This document shows positions 9,505 through 20,058 of a DNA stretch of 64,000 nt, piece after piece; position 1 is the first letter of the stretch; the number at the start of each line of letters is the position of its first letter. The stretch lies in the NCBI GenBank assembly GCA_013284265.1, contig JABTBR010000001.1, positions 124,001 through 188,000 of the forward strand, in the 5' to 3' direction. The notes beneath the pieces were generated by a model. It searched no databases. It worked only from the letters and a program-made list of their open reading frames with translations, and was not told where the DNA came from. The translations under genes and the position numbers were made by a program. The DNA is from Oxalobacteraceae bacterium (GTDB lineage Bacteria; Pseudomonadota; Gammaproteobacteria; Burkholderiales; Burkholderiaceae_D).

Positions 9505-12500
9505 ATGAACAAAAAACCTTTGGTATTGGCCTGCAGCCTGGCCCTGACAGTAATGTCCACCCAACAAGCAAACGCGCGTGACAGTTTTTGGCTGCTTCAA
9601 AAAAATTGGGAAGGGTTTAGCTTTTCTCCTTCGTGGTCGACGCTTTTACCGCCGGAAGAAGGGGATTCCGTTTTTGTCCTCAATCAGGAGTCTGTTGGCG
9701 TTTTCAATCTCGAACATGAGTTTTCGACGCCGAAGTTTCACAGCCTGATAGTTGATTCAAGCCGCGGTGGCGTGGGCTTGGCCCAATATAACTCGGATCC
9801 GAATGCCAGCAATTCGATGATGGCAACAACCGAAATCATTGGTGATAAAGGGCGCGGAAGTTATTCCCAGGCGCAAGGAAGTAACTGGGCCAGTACTCTG
9901 ATTTTGGGCAAAGAAGCTGGTAGCCTCGGATACTATTCGCTGTCGCGCAACGCCGCGCTTCAAAGCGATATCGTCTACGTCGGTTATGCCGGTAGTGGAG
10001 CGTTCTGGCAAGACGAGGGCTCGCATAGATCGGAGTCGATGCGAATCGGCGATAGCTTTGGAGCCGATGGCAATTATTACTTTAGTGGCGGCACTTTGGA
10101 TATCGGCACGGAATCTCTGGGCAATTGGGGAGTAGGCAACTTTAATCAGAGTGGCGGTATCCACACCGTGAACAGCTTGCGCGTTGGCGGTTTCGAATAC
10201 GGCAACGGCAATGGACACTATATACAAACCGGCGGAAACCTGGTGGTCGATCAGGAGTGGATAGGCGCATATGGTGTCGCAACTTTCGAGCAGCGGGGCG
10301 GCAGTCATTCAGTTAGCCGGCTCTTGCTGGGAGATCAGAGCGGGAAGACCGGTCGCTACGAACTGTATTCTGGTGACTTGACCGTTAACGAGTTAACTAT
10401 CGGTAGCGGAAGTTCCTTTTCGCATTGGAATGGTACGAACCATGTAAATAGCCTGGAACTCGGACGCGAGGGCGGCGGCAATGGCAATAGCTGGGGCAGT
10501 GCCATTTACACTTTGGGCGGCATAGCTGATCTGAAGACCGAACGCACTGTCTTGGGTTTGTCAGGCAACGGAGAATTTTACCAAAGCGGTGGCTCCCATA
10601 CTACCAGGATGCTGTCGCTTGGAACTGGGGAAAACGCTCTGGGAGTGTACCGTCTGACAGGCGGCCGTCTCGAGGCCGATATCGAAAATATTGGTGGCGG
10701 TGGCACTGGGCGTTTCTTCCAGGACGGTGGAGAGCATATTTTTGGCAGCATGCAACTTGGTTCGATGGGCGGGGAGGCGCTTTACGAGTTCGATGGCGGT
10801 GTATTGTCAGGCGACAGGCTTTTCGTTTTATCGGGCGCTCTGGTCAGCCAGCGTGGCGGGACTGGCAACGTCGCCTATGAGTTGCTGGTCGATGGCGCTT
10901 ACTCCCAATACGGCGGAAAGATGGATGCGGGAAACCTGCTCAGCATTGGTGTTAACAGTAGCAACAGTAGAGGTTCTTATTACCTGTCAGAACAAGGCGA
11001 GTTGCACGCGAAAACGGAATTGATTGGTGTCGGGGGCGATGGATTGTTTGTCCAGCGGGGTGGCAAGAATACAGCCGAGACCATTTTTCTCGGCGATGAA
11101 AAAGGCGTTAAAGGAGAATACCAGCTCATTGATGGCCGGTTGAGCGCTGGCAGTGTCGTCGTTAACCGTGCCAGCAAATTTGAGCACAGTGGTGGCTGGA
11201 GCACCATCGAGGGCACGCTTACGAACGATGGTATCTACATATTGTCTGGCGGATTGCTGGAAGTAAATGGCACTGTTGCAATCGGTACAAAAAACGAAAG
11301 CGAATTTCGCCAGATGGGTGGCAAGCATATTGCCACGGAACTTCGGCTTGGAAGCAGCAATGGCGTCCTAGGATATTATAGCTTGGGAGGCGGCCAACTG
11401 ATAACAGGCAATGAGTTGCTTGGCGATGAAGGTAGAGCGAATTTTTTGCAGTGGGGCGGCGAACACAGGGCTTCTTCCATTGTGCTGGGCAGCGACATTA
11501 TGCGTGGCACCTTTACAGACGGAGTAACGGGAAGGTACTCGCTGAGGGGCGGCACGCTGATTGCCGACAAGCTGTCCTTGAGGACAAGCGGCGTGGTTGA
11601 TCAGTTCGGTGGTGCGGTCACTATCAACGGTACGCTTTCCAGCAGCGGCAGGTATGAGATTGGACGAGGTTCGCTAAACGTCGGCGGCTCCCTCGACATT
11701 GGCGTAGAGCGCAACGGTTCGTTTTTCCAAGGCGACGCTACGGTCACGGCCAGGCAAATTGTTCTGGGAAGTGACCATGGCGGGTCTGGTTATTATTCCC
11801 TGGGCGGCGGCGAGCTTCGGGCGGATACCGAATTGCTGGGCACGGGGGGCTGGGGGACGTTCAATCAATTTGGGGGGACCCATAATGTTCACTCCATGCA
11901 ACTCGGGAATGGCGGCTTTGGCGAAGGAAAATACTATTTGAGTGGTGGCGCGCTTAACGCGGACTACTTGACCATCAAGACTGGATCTACTTTCGAGCAA
12001 TCGGGCGGAGCCAGCTTGGTCTGGCGTACCTTGACTAATGAGGGCCAGCTTAACCTGTCAGGAGGCACTCTTACTCTGTTTGGTAACAGTACACTCGACA
12101 ACCGCGGCGTGCTGGTGCTCGGCGGCGGCGAGCTTAGCGGTAGAAATATCGTAAATGCTGGAATGATATACGGCTACGGCAGGATCGCCGGAGTGATCGA
12201 AAACCAAGGTGTTATACGGGCAGGCAGTGGGCCAACGGGGGAGTATTTGCGTTTAGACGGATGGATCGGTAACAGCGGCACGATTGAGGCTAACGCTGGC
12301 GCCACGTTTAGTGCCAGAGACGGTATTGTCAATTTCTCTGGAACGTTAGGAATTCACGGCGGCTCGGTCACAACAGATGGCACCCTGGATAACTTCGGCA
12401 GAATTACCGGCTCAGGCACCCTGAGCGCCACTAGGCTGAATAACAGTGGCAACATCGATCTGATGGATGGTGCCGTTGTTGTGCACGGCGAAGTCGATAA

Positions 12501-13191
12501 CAGGCAGACTGGACACATTGGCATCAAGGGAAGCGATGTCATATTTAACCAGACCGTGACCAACAACGGTGGAATTGAACTGCAAGGTGGAAGTGTTACT
12601 TTCGCCGGATCGTATGTGGAAAATGGCATGTTCTACAGCGAGTCAGGACGCGTCCATGCGAACGACATGACGGTCACCGGCAAGGGCTTCCTGATTGGCG
12701 GCGAAGGCGCCGAGTGGCATATCGACAATAGTTTTAATAACGGGAGCACCCAAGGCAGCAAATGGGATACCGGCCGCGCCAACCTGTTCTTTGACGGCAA
12801 CGGAACCAAGCGACTGTATTTGGCGGGATCGGATCATGGCGTTTCATTGTCCGGCTATGCCGATAACTTTGCCTTTGGATCTATCACTTTGGATGGGGGA
12901 TTGATTATTGCGGACGGCAATGCTGAAGCTGGTGCGGCGCTGTACGTAGGCCTGTTCAATCTCGAAGGCGGTCTGGCTAAGCTCGGCGGCATTTACAGCC
13001 CGTACAACATCTACTATGACGGTACGCTGGCCGGAAACGACTACCTGCACGGCGGCCGTTACGCGCTGGCCGGCGGCGGCTTCCTGCAGTCGGCTACACC
13101 GGTTCCAGAGCCGGAGAGCTGGGCCTTGTTGCTCGCCGGCCTTGGCATCCTTGGCGGTTTGGCCCGCCATCGCGCGCGCCGCGCGGTTTAA
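9505..13191 (+). CDS. Large repetitive PEP-CTERM surface protein
   Basis: A 1228-residue secreted protein. An N-terminal signal peptide (residues 1-24, KPLVLACSLALTVMSTQQANA) and a C-terminal PEP-CTERM tail (VPEPESWALLLAGLGILGG then RHRARR) mark it for export and processing by an exosortase/EpsH-type system, which is not in this window. Between them lie over ten imperfect repeats of about 60-70 residues with the pattern GxFxQxGGxH...LxLG...GxYxLxGGxL, expected to fold as a long beta-helix; a later part (about 880-1050) has shorter TLDNxGxI-type strands. Far longer than most PEP-CTERM proteins. The start ATG has no clear Shine-Dalgarno. GC is visibly lower and codon use looser than in neighbouring genes, suggesting faster evolution or transfer. 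A role in biofilm matrix or surface architecture is likely but inferred. Confidence 0.88.
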   Translation: MNKKPLVLACSLALTVMSTQQANARDSFWLLQKNWEGFSFSPSWSTLLPPEEGDSVFVLNQESVGVFNLEHEFSTPKFHSLIVDSSRGGVGLAQYNSDPNASNSMMATTEIIGDKGRGSYSQAQGSNWASTLILGKEAGSLGYYSLSRNAALQSDIVYVGYAGSGAFWQDEGSHRSESMRIGDSFGADGNYYFSGGTLDIGTESLGNWGVGNFNQSGGIHTVNSLRVGGFEYGNGNGHYIQTGGNLVVDQEWIGAYGVATFEQRGGSHSVSRLLLGDQSGKTGRYELYSGDLTVNELTIGSGSSFSHWNGTNHVNSLELGREGGGNGNSWGSAIYTLGGIADLKTERTVLGLSGNGEFYQSGGSHTTRMLSLGTGENALGVYRLTGGRLEADIENIGGGGTGRFFQDGGEHIFGSMQLGSMGGEALYEFDGGVLSGDRLFVLSGALVSQRGGTGNVAYELLVDGAYSQYGGKMDAGNLLSIGVNSSNSRGSYYLSEQGELHAKTELIGVGGDGLFVQRGGKNTAETIFLGDEKGVKGEYQLIDGRLSAGSVVVNRASKFEHSGGWSTIEGTLTNDGIYILSGGLLEVNGTVAIGTKNESEFRQMGGKHIATELRLGSSNGVLGYYSLGGGQLITGNELLGDEGRANFLQWGGEHRASSIVLGSDIMRGTFTDGVTGRYSLRGGTLIADKLSLRTSGVVDQFGGAVTINGTLSSSGRYEIGRGSLNVGGSLDIGVERNGSFFQGDATVTARQIVLGSDHGGSGYYSLGGGELRADTELLGTGGWGTFNQFGGTHNVHSMQLGNGGFGEGKYYLSGGALNADYLTIKTGSTFEQSGGASLVWRTLTNEGQLNLSGGTLTLFGNSTLDNRGVLVLGGGELSGRNIVNAGMIYGYGRIAGVIENQGVIRAGSGPTGEYLRLDGWIGNSGTIEANAGATFSARDGIVNFSGTLGIHGGSVTTDGTLDNFGRITGSGTLSATRLNNSGNIDLMDGAVVVHGEVDNRQTGHIGIKGSDVIFNQTVTNNGGIELQGGSVTFAGSYVENGMFYSESGRVHANDMTVTGKGFLIGGEGAEWHIDNSFNNGSTQGSKWDTGRANLFFDGNGTKRLYLAGSDHGVSLSGYADNFAFGSITLDGGLIIADGNAEAGAALYVGLFNLEGGLAKLGGIYSPYNIYYDGTLAGNDYLHGGRYALAGGGFLQSATPVPEPESWALLLAGLGILGGLARHRARRAV

Positions 13192-13263
13192 GCCCGGCGC
13201 GGATACAAGCAGGGACTCAGCCGCCGGCAGTTCCCTGCTCGTATCATTTACTTCAAAAGCGGA

Positions 13264-13806
13264 TCAGTCTTCGACCGCATCCAGATGGAAAATCGCAAAC
13301 GCCTTGGCCGGGGTCTTCTCGGTTGGCTTGGCGCTTTGCACCTGGGCGCAGTCTTCCGCGACCAGGCTGCGCCAGTTCGGGATGCCGGCGTTGGAGAAGA
13401 TGGCGTTGGCTTTCGAGGCCAGGCTGATGTCGAGCGCGAGGCGGGCGTTGCGCGGCTCGCCCTTGGCGTAGTTGACGCCGCGCAGCTCGATGCCGTATGC
13501 GCTCATCCATGGTTCCCACAGGCCCGATTCCACGCCCTGAACGATGCGGTCCAGCATGGTGCCCAAGGACAGGCCTTTCTTGACCACGGCGCGCAGCAGT
13601 TCCAGCGACGGGGCGCTGCGCATGTCGGTGCTGACCTTGCCGGCGCCGCGCACGACGATGGCCTTGATTTCCTTCGAAAAGGCGGCGTCGCGTTCGGTGT
13701 AGTCGCGCATCCGGGTGTAGAAGCCGGTGTCGAGGAAGGGATTGTCGGCCCGCTTGGCGGCGGTCGGGGCTGGTTTTTGCTCAGCGGGCTGTTTTTTGGT
13801 GGTCAT
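13264..13806 (-). CDS. Conserved-type hypothetical protein
   Basis: 180-residue protein, starting MTTKKQPAEQKP; the frame is open for 13 more codons but the Lys/Ala/Pro-rich start at 13806 looks more natural. After a charged disordered head, residues 20-180 form a compact soluble domain with DNPFLDTGFYTRMRDY, GVESGLWEPWMSAYGIEL and IPNWRSLVAEDCA. No signal peptide, no membrane segment, no motif I recognise. Upstream on the same strand are another unknown protein (13899-14618) and a FemAB-like acyltransferase, so the three may form a loose operon. Confidence 0.65.
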   Translation of the reverse strand: MTTKKQPAEQKPAPTAAKRADNPFLDTGFYTRMRDYTERDAAFSKEIKAIVVRGAGKVSTDMRSAPSLELLRAVVKKGLSLGTMLDRIVQGVESGLWEPWMSAYGIELRGVNYAKGEPRNARLALDISLASKANAIFSNAGIPNWRSLVAEDCAQVQSAKPTEKTPAKAFAIFHLDAVED

Positions 13807-13898
13807 GAGATGCATTCGTGGAGTACAAGGGGCGCAGTGTAACATTTCCAGCCAGCTTAGCCGCTATTCCGATCAGCTCCCTTCGGCTCCGGCCAGCC

Positions 13899-14618
13899 TT
13901 ATTTGCCGAGCAGGGCCAGCGACTGTTCCCACTGATCGGCCCATTCGTGCAGGAATTCATGCGCCTGGAAGGCTTTTTTCAGGCGCGACACAGGCACCCG
14001 GTAGACCTCGTTTAGTCCCAATGCCAGCGTGACCGGGTTCCACACGGCGTTCTTCTTGGACTTTTTCACGCTGGCTTTGACACGCGCGCCGTCGTCGCCG
14101 AAGATGCCGATGGCGTCGGTCAGCGATTTCTCCAGGTCGATCTTGCCCATGCCGGCGAAGGCGATCAGCACCTGCTCGCGGCAGATGCCGGCCTGCGATT
14201 CCTTGGCCGCTTCCACCGCTTCGACCTTGACGGGTTCCGGTTCGGCCTCGCGCTTGAGCTTGGCTGCCAGCCGTTCCAGATCCTTCTTGGTAAAGCGCAG
14301 CTCATGCAACTGGCGCGTGAAGCCGGGCGCGGGCAGGGTGGTGACGATGCGGTAGACGTCCTTGGTGATGGTGATCAGCACATCGCTGGCGCCGTCCAGC
14401 AGGCGCTGGGTGTCGCCATGGAAGAAAATCGGCGCGGCATAGCCGCCGTTGGCGTCGCCGAACAGCTCGGGGTAGTTGGCATCGTAGTCCAGCCAGACAT
14501 AGGGCAGCAGCTCGTTCTCGATCAGGCGTGCCAGCGTCCAGGGGGCGCCGGTTTGCTGTTCCAGCCATGCGCAGGCTTGTTCGGTGGTGGCGCGGAAGGG
14601 TAGTTCGGTCAAGCTCAT
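13899..14618 (-). CDS. Hypothetical protein with possible N-terminal DNA-binding-like segment
   Basis: 239-residue soluble protein I do not recognise. Residues 8-35 (ATTEQACAWLEQQTGAPWTL) resemble a helix-turn-helix-like module, followed by a beta-rich middle (PIFFHGDTQRLLDG, VLITITKDVYRIV), a charged linker (residues 120-145) and a C-terminal domain whose segment KSKKNAVWNPVTLALGLNE is strongly basic. It begins 6 nt after the stop of the acyltransferase gene, so co-transcription is likely. Confidence 0.65.
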   Translation of the reverse strand: MSLTELPFRATTEQACAWLEQQTGAPWTLARLIENELLPYVWLDYDANYPELFGDANGGYAAPIFFHGDTQRLLDGASDVLITITKDVYRIVTTLPAPGFTRQLHELRFTKKDLERLAAKLKREAEPEPVKVEAVEAAKESQAGICREQVLIAFAGMGKIDLEKSLTDAIGIFGDDGARVKASVKKSKKNAVWNPVTLALGLNEVYRVPVSRLKKAFQAHEFLHEWADQWEQSLALLGK

Positions 14619-14623
14619 AGGAT

Positions 14624-15757
14624 TCAGACTTTGAAAGGGTTGCGTTCGTTCAGTTCGTCAATATACGCCTCGATCCCGCCGCTCTCGCGTTCCAGGAAGC
14701 GTTCGATCGCATCCGAGAACGCCGGATGGGCCAGCCAGTGGGCCGACCAGGTTTTTTGCGGCAGGAAGCCGCGCGCCATCTTGTGCTCGCCCTGGGCGCC
14801 GCCCTCGAAGGTGGCGATGCCTTCGGCGATGCAGAATTCCAGCGGCTGGTAATACGCCGTCTCGAAGTGCAGGCAGGGCACATGCTCCATCGCGCCCCAA
14901 TAGCGGCCGTACAAGGTATCGGCCGTGTGGATCAGCAGCGAGGAGGCGATCGCCATGCCGTCGCGCTCGGCCACGATCAGCAGGATGTTTTGCGGCATGC
15001 TGGCGCCGATGTGCAGGAAAAAATTCAGATTCAGATAGGGCGAGGAGCGGTGCTCCGCGTAGGTATTCGAGTAGCAGCGGTGGAAGAAGCGCCAGTCCGC
15101 CTCGGTGGCGTCCACGCCGCGCACCTGGCGCATCGTCACGCCCGCCTCGCGCACCTTGCGCCGTTCGGCGCGGATATTCTTGCGTTTCTTGTGTTCCAGT
15201 GTGGACAGGAACTGCTCGAAGTCGGCATAGCCATTGTTCAGCCAGTGGAACTGCACGCCGCTGCGCAGCATGAAGCCGGCTTCCTGTAATTGCGCGGCCT
15301 GCGCTTCCGGCGGATACAGGATGTGGGTGGACGACAGGCCGGTCGCTTCCTGCTGCGCACAGAGCAGATCGACCAGGGCGGCGCGGGCAGTGTCGTCGCG
15401 CGCCAGCAGGCGGCTGCCGCTGACGGGCGTGAACGGAATCGCCGACAGCAGCTTGGGGTAGTACTCCAGGCCATTGCGCTGGTAGGCGTCGGCCCAGGCC
15501 CAGTCGAATACATATTCGCCGTAGCTATGGGCCTTGACGTACAGGGGCAGGGCGGCGGCCAGCGCTTCGCCGTCCCACAAGGCCAGGTATTGCGGCTGCC
15601 AGCCGGTATCGGCGCTGGCCGAGCCGGATTCGTGCATCGCGTGCAGAAAGGCATACGACAGGAAGGGATTGGCTTCCGCCTGCAAGGCCAGCAGTTCGCT
15701 CCATGCGCTCTCGCCTATGTCGGACAGAGAAGAAACGATACCCGTGCGATAATTCAT
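14624..15757 (-). CDS. FemAB-like / GNAT-type N-acyltransferase (PF04339 type)
   Basis: 377-residue cytoplasmic protein of the FemAB-like family (DUF482/PF04339), built of two GNAT folds. It has the typical opening NPFLSYAFLHAMHESGSA, the central FHRCYSNTYAEHRSSPYLN and the C-terminal LYGRYWGAMEHVPCLHFE...YQPLEFCIAEG with FEGGAQGEHKMARGFLP, all hallmarks of the family. Members are thought to transfer an acyl or aminoacyl group, and a peptidoglycan link has been suggested; the substrate is not established. Divergent from nadE. Confidence 0.88.
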   Translation of the reverse strand: MNYRTGIVSSLSDIGESAWSELLALQAEANPFLSYAFLHAMHESGSASADTGWQPQYLALWDGEALAAALPLYVKAHSYGEYVFDWAWADAYQRNGLEYYPKLLSAIPFTPVSGSRLLARDDTARAALVDLLCAQQEATGLSSTHILYPPEAQAAQLQEAGFMLRSGVQFHWLNNGYADFEQFLSTLEHKKRKNIRAERRKVREAGVTMRQVRGVDATEADWRFFHRCYSNTYAEHRSSPYLNLNFFLHIGASMPQNILLIVAERDGMAIASSLLIHTADTLYGRYWGAMEHVPCLHFETAYYQPLEFCIAEGIATFEGGAQGEHKMARGFLPQKTWSAHWLAHPAFSDAIERFLERESGGIEAYIDELNERNPFKV

Positions 15758-15822
15758 TTTTTGCCGTTTTGCTATGCAGAACAGGCATTTTACGCAATAA
15801 ATTCAAATAACGAATTCAAAGC

Positions 15823-17892
15823 ATGGACATGACCAGAAATTTCTTCAATCTGTATTCCCACGACTTTGTGCGCGTCGCCGTCGGCGTGCCGGTCTGCCGC
15901 ATCGCCGATCCGGTATTCAATGCGGCCCAGACCATCGAACTGGCCAAACAGGCGCAGGCGCAAGGCGCCGCGCTGGTGGCCTTCCCCGAGCTGGGCCTGT
16001 CGGCCTATACCTGCGACGACCTGTTCCAGCAGCGCGCGCTGCTCGATGCCTGCGAGCAGGCGCTGGCCGAGATCGTCAAGGCATCCGCTCAGCTGAGCCC
16101 GGCGCTGATCGTCGGCCTGCCGCTGCGCGTGGGACATCAGTTGTACAACTGCGCGGTGGTGGTGGCCAATGGCGGCATCCAGGGCGTGGTGCCCAAGAGC
16201 TATCTGCCAAACTACGGCGAGTTCTACGAGGCGCGCCAGTTCAGCACTGGCGACTTCGCCGTCACCGATCATGTGGAACTGTTGGGGTATACCGTGCCTT
16301 TCGGTTCGGCGCTGCTGTTTGAAGTAAGCAATATGCCGCTGTTCAAATTCCATGTCGAAATCTGCGAAGACGTGTGGGTGCCGATTCCGCCGTCGTCCTT
16401 CGCCGCGTTGGCCGGCGCGACGGTGCTGGTCAATCTGTCCGCCTCGAACGTGGTGGTCGGCAAGGCGGGTTATCGCCATCAACTGGTCAGCCAGCAATCG
16501 GCGCGCTGCCTGGCGGCCTATCTGTACACGTCTTCCGGCAGCGGCGAGTCGTCCACCGACATGGCCTGGGACGGCCAGGCGCTGGTCTATGAAAATGGCG
16601 AGTTGCTGGCCGAGTCGGCGCGCTTTGCCGATACGTCCAGCCTGATTTTCGCGGACGTGGATCTGGAACGCCTGTCGCGCGAGCGCATGCGTACCACCAC
16701 CTTCGGCCAGTCGGTGCAGCGCCACGCGGGTGAAGTGGGCGCCTTCCGCGCCGTACGCTTCCCGCTGGCGCTGCCTTTCGATCAGGAGCTGCCGCTCAAG
16801 CGCTGCGTGGAACGCTTCCCGTATGTGCCGGCCGACAGCCGCCGCCGCGACGAGCGCTGCAACGAGGTCTACAGCATTCAGGTACAGGCGCTGGTGCAGC
16901 GCCTGCGCTCCAGCAATATCCAGAAAGTGGTGATCGGCATTTCCGGCGGCCTCGATTCGACGCACGCTCTGCTGGTCTGCGCGCGCGTGATGGATCAGCT
17001 CAAGCTGCCGCGCACGAATATCCTTGCTTACACGATGCCCGGCTTCGCCACCAGCGAACGTACCTTGAACCAGGCGCGCGCCTTGATGGCGCTGGTGGGC
17101 TGCTCGGCGGCGGAAATCGATATCCGCCCTAGCTGCCTGCAGATGCTGAAGGATCTGAACCATCCGTATGCGGAAGGGCAGAACCAGTTCGACATCACCT
17201 TCGAGAACGTGCAGGCGGGCGAGCGTACCAATCACCTGTTCCGCCTGGCGAATCACCATGGCGGCATCGTCATCGGCACCGGCGACCTGAGCGAGCTGGC
17301 GCTGGGCTGGTGTACCTATGGCGTAGGCGACCATATGTCGCACTACAACGTCAACGCCAGCGTGCCGAAGACGCTGATCTCGCATCTGGTGCGCTGGGTG
17401 GCCGAGTCCGGCGTGATCGGCCGCAACGATGCGCAGGTGCTGCTCGATATCCTGGACACGGAAATCAGCCCGGAACTGGTGCCCGGCACGGCCGACGGCC
17501 AGCCTGAGCAGAAGACCGAAAGCACCATCGGCCCTTACGAGCTGCAGGACTTCAATCTCTACTATGTGCTGCGCTTCGGCTTCGCGCCGAGCAAGGTGGC
17601 CTTCCTGTCCCTGCATGCCTGGAAAGACCGCGAACAGGGCCGCTGGCCGGATGGCAGCCATGTGGCGCGCAACCAGTATGGGCTGGCGGCAATCAAGAAG
17701 AACCTGGGTATCTTCCTGGACCGCTTCTTCCGCACTGCCCAGTTCAAGCGCACTTGCGTACCCAATTCGCCCAAAGTGGGCACCGGCGGCTCGCTGTCGC
17801 CGCGCGGCGACTGGCGCGCACCAAGCGATGCCAGTAGCACCGTCTGGATGCAACAATTACAGTCGATTCCGACGCTGGAAAGCGACGTTTAA
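15823..17892 (+). CDS. nadE: Glutamine-dependent NAD(+) synthetase
   Basis: Final step of NAD synthesis: amidates nicotinate adenine dinucleotide with ammonia released from glutamine. The 689-residue two-domain form is seen here. An N-terminal nitrilase-type glutaminase carries the Glu-Lys-Cys triad ([28 protein letters not shown] with Cys about 181). The C-terminal synthetase has the pyrophosphate loop ISGGLDST (about residue 374). Length and order match the bacterial long form. Start either 15823 or the ATG at 15829; neither has a strong RBS. The glnB gene follows after about 170 bp on the same strand, a neighbour pair also known in other betaproteobacteria. Confidence 0.95.
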   Translation: MDMTRNFFNLYSHDFVRVAVGVPVCRIADPVFNAAQTIELAKQAQAQGAALVAFPELGLSAYTCDDLFQQRALLDACEQALAEIVKASAQLSPALIVGLPLRVGHQLYNCAVVVANGGIQGVVPKSYLPNYGEFYEARQFSTGDFAVTDHVELLGYTVPFGSALLFEVSNMPLFKFHVEICEDVWVPIPPSSFAALAGATVLVNLSASNVVVGKAGYRHQLVSQQSARCLAAYLYTSSGSGESSTDMAWDGQALVYENGELLAESARFADTSSLIFADVDLERLSRERMRTTTFGQSVQRHAGEVGAFRAVRFPLALPFDQELPLKRCVERFPYVPADSRRRDERCNEVYSIQVQALVQRLRSSNIQKVVIGISGGLDSTHALLVCARVMDQLKLPRTNILAYTMPGFATSERTLNQARALMALVGCSAAEIDIRPSCLQMLKDLNHPYAEGQNQFDITFENVQAGERTNHLFRLANHHGGIVIGTGDLSELALGWCTYGVGDHMSHYNVNASVPKTLISHLVRWVAESGVIGRNDAQVLLDILDTEISPELVPGTADGQPEQKTESTIGPYELQDFNLYYVLRFGFAPSKVAFLSLHAWKDREQGRWPDGSHVARNQYGLAAIKKNLGIFLDRFFRTAQFKRTCVPNSPKVGTGGSLSPRGDWRAPSDASSTVWMQQLQSIPTLESDV

Positions 17893-17986
17893 GCCCCAAA
17901 GCGGTGCGTTACCCATCAGTTTGCCGAGGTTTGTGCAGGTATCAGCAAAGCCTGATAGGCCCGCCGCCAACTGTGGCATACAATAG

Positions 17987-18400
<414 letters not shown>

Positions 18401-18402
18401 TG

Positions 18403-18429
18403 AGAGTGCCGGGCCATCCGGCATTCTCT
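18403..18429 (+). terminator. Hairpin after glnB
   Basis: Stem AGAGTGCCGG / CCGGCATTCT with a 5-nt loop directly behind the glnB stop. There is one G-T wobble and no T-run, so it is a weak terminator or a 3'-end stabiliser. Confidence 0.5.
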
Positions 18430-18513
18430 GTATATACATACTTGGTTATATTAGTTCGGATTTACTAGGTGAATAAGTAGTATAGAACCTGTCATTACAG
18501 CTTCTGTACCGGA

Positions 18514-18533
18514 CGTGGGTCGTCAAACCCACG
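18514..18533 (+). promoter_or_regulatory. Inverted repeat upstream of the arylsulfotransferase gene
   Basis: CGTGGGT-CGTCAA-ACCCACG, a perfect 7-bp inverted repeat with 6-nt spacing, 30 nt before the start codon. It could be an operator of the sulfate-ester cluster or a 5'UTR hairpin. Its ACCCACG arm also resembles the end of the dispersed repeat at 20165. Confidence 0.35.
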
Positions 18534-18562
18534 CCTGCATCAACTAGAAAAGAGAGACTTCT

Positions 18563-20029
18563 ATGCCAGGCCATCGTTCCCACGCCGCAGCCGCGCTGCG
18601 CCGCTCCCGCCACACCAAAACCGCCGCGCTGCTTGCGCTGGCCTTTCTCGTGAGCTCGGCCGACCTGGCCGCCAGCCCCAGCGTGTATCCCACCGGCGTG
18701 ACCCGTTACGACACCAAGCTTGCCTACAACAGCTACGTCATCTTCAGCGGCCAGGACAAGAAAACCCATCTGATCGATATGAACGGCAACGAGGTGCACC
18801 GCTGGGATGCCGAAGGCTTCCCGCCCGTGCTGCTCGACCCGGCGCTGACCGGCGGCAAGCGCTGCCACGTGCTGCTGCAATTGTCCAGCGTGAGCGGCAC
18901 CTCGAACGAGGGCAATGGCCTGCGTAATCAGTCGATTGGCGAGTTGGACTGGAACGGTAAAGTGGTCTGGCAATGGGGCGCCGGTGGCGACACGGCCGGC
19001 AAGGCGATGGATGCCTATTCTCCGGCCGAGAACCAGGGTGGCGGGGCGCCGGGCGGCAGCGCCAAGCAGCACCACGACTGGCGCCGTCTGCCCAATGGCA
19101 ATACGCTGATACTGGCGAATCTGGTGCAGCCCGTCAAAGGCTTCGCCGCGCAGCAGTTGCTGGACGATGTGATCTATGAAGTGACCCCGCAGGGCAAGAT
19201 CGTCTGGAGCTGGACCGCGTCGGAACATATCAATGAGTTCGACTTCAGCCCGGCCTCGCTGGAACTGGTGCTCAAGGGCCAGTCGCCGCGCGGCAAGGCG
19301 GCGCCGTTCGACTTCCTGCATATCAATAATATGTCCGTGCTGGGGCCGAACCGCTGGTTCAACCAGGGCGACCAGCGCTTCCATCCGGATAACATCCTGA
19401 TCGATTCGCGCGAAGCCAACTTCATCGTGATTCTGGATAAGAAGACCGGTAAGGTAGTGTGGACGCTGGGGCCGGATTATCCGGCGCAAGTGCGCGGACC
19501 GCGTGTACTGCCGCGTGCTGTGGATCAGATCACGGGCCAGCATGATGCCCACCTGATCGAACCGGGCCTGCCGGGCGCGGGCAATATCCTGGTGTTCGAC
19601 AACCAGGGCGAAGCCGGTTATCCGCGGGTGAATGTGGGCGTGCAGCCGCGCTCGCGGGTGCTGGAAATCGACCCGATCAAGAAAGAGATCGTGTGGGAAT
19701 ATACCGGGGCGGATTCCAATGCGCCGGAGTGGAGTTTCTACAGTTCCTTCATCAGCAGCGCGCGCCGTCTGCCGAATGGCAATACCCTCATCGATGAAGG
19801 CATGAACGGACGCATCTTCCAGGTCACCGCCAAGGGTGAGCTGGTGTGGGAATATGTCAGTCCTTATTTTGCGGCGAACCCTGTGGCTGGCGCTGGCCGC
19901 CAGGTACAGGGCAACTGGTTGTACCGTGCCCAGCCGGTGCCGTATAACTGGGTTCCCGAAGGTACTGCGCGCTCCGAAAAAGCGGTGATCCCGCCGGATT
20001 TGAGCAAGTACCGCGTGTCTAGCCAATAA
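18563..20029 (+). CDS. Arylsulfotransferase-family protein (periplasmic, PAPS-independent type)
   Basis: 488-residue exported protein resembling bacterial arylsulfate sulfotransferases (ASST), which move a sulfuryl group between phenolic compounds through a sulfo-histidine intermediate. It has an N-terminal signal peptide (about residues 20-38, TAALLALAFLVSSADLAA). The beta-propeller body shows HLIDMNGNEVHRW, KQHHDWRRLPNGNTLI, GQHDAHLIEPGLPG and a second RRLPNGNTLIDEGMNGR, repeats typical of the family and containing candidate catalytic histidines. It is followed by a TonB-dependent receptor and a sulfatase, suggesting uptake and processing of sulfated aromatics or other sulfate esters. Family assignment is good; substrate is unknown. 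Confidence 0.85.
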   Translation: MPGHRSHAAAALRRSRHTKTAALLALAFLVSSADLAASPSVYPTGVTRYDTKLAYNSYVIFSGQDKKTHLIDMNGNEVHRWDAEGFPPVLLDPALTGGKRCHVLLQLSSVSGTSNEGNGLRNQSIGELDWNGKVVWQWGAGGDTAGKAMDAYSPAENQGGGAPGGSAKQHHDWRRLPNGNTLILANLVQPVKGFAAQQLLDDVIYEVTPQGKIVWSWTASEHINEFDFSPASLELVLKGQSPRGKAAPFDFLHINNMSVLGPNRWFNQGDQRFHPDNILIDSREANFIVILDKKTGKVVWTLGPDYPAQVRGPRVLPRAVDQITGQHDAHLIEPGLPGAGNILVFDNQGEAGYPRVNVGVQPRSRVLEIDPIKKEIVWEYTGADSNAPEWSFYSSFISSARRLPNGNTLIDEGMNGRIFQVTAKGELVWEYVSPYFAANPVAGAGRQVQGNWLYRAQPVPYNWVPEGTARSEKAVIPPDLSKYRVSSQ

Positions 20030-20058
20030 AAGTAAGCGGGCCGCAACGCCTTGTCGGG

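Noticed and set aside
9431..9508. In-frame stretch reading AALPVPNPTTAVLALPELDYFS just before the PEP-CTERM gene, looking like a decayed PEP-CTERM tail
   Set aside because: Only about 39 codons between stops, with no start codon and no RBS; the resemblance is weak and may be chance.
15790..17856. Reverse-strand frame of 688 codons across nadE
   Set aside because: Shadow of an unmistakable NAD synthetase.
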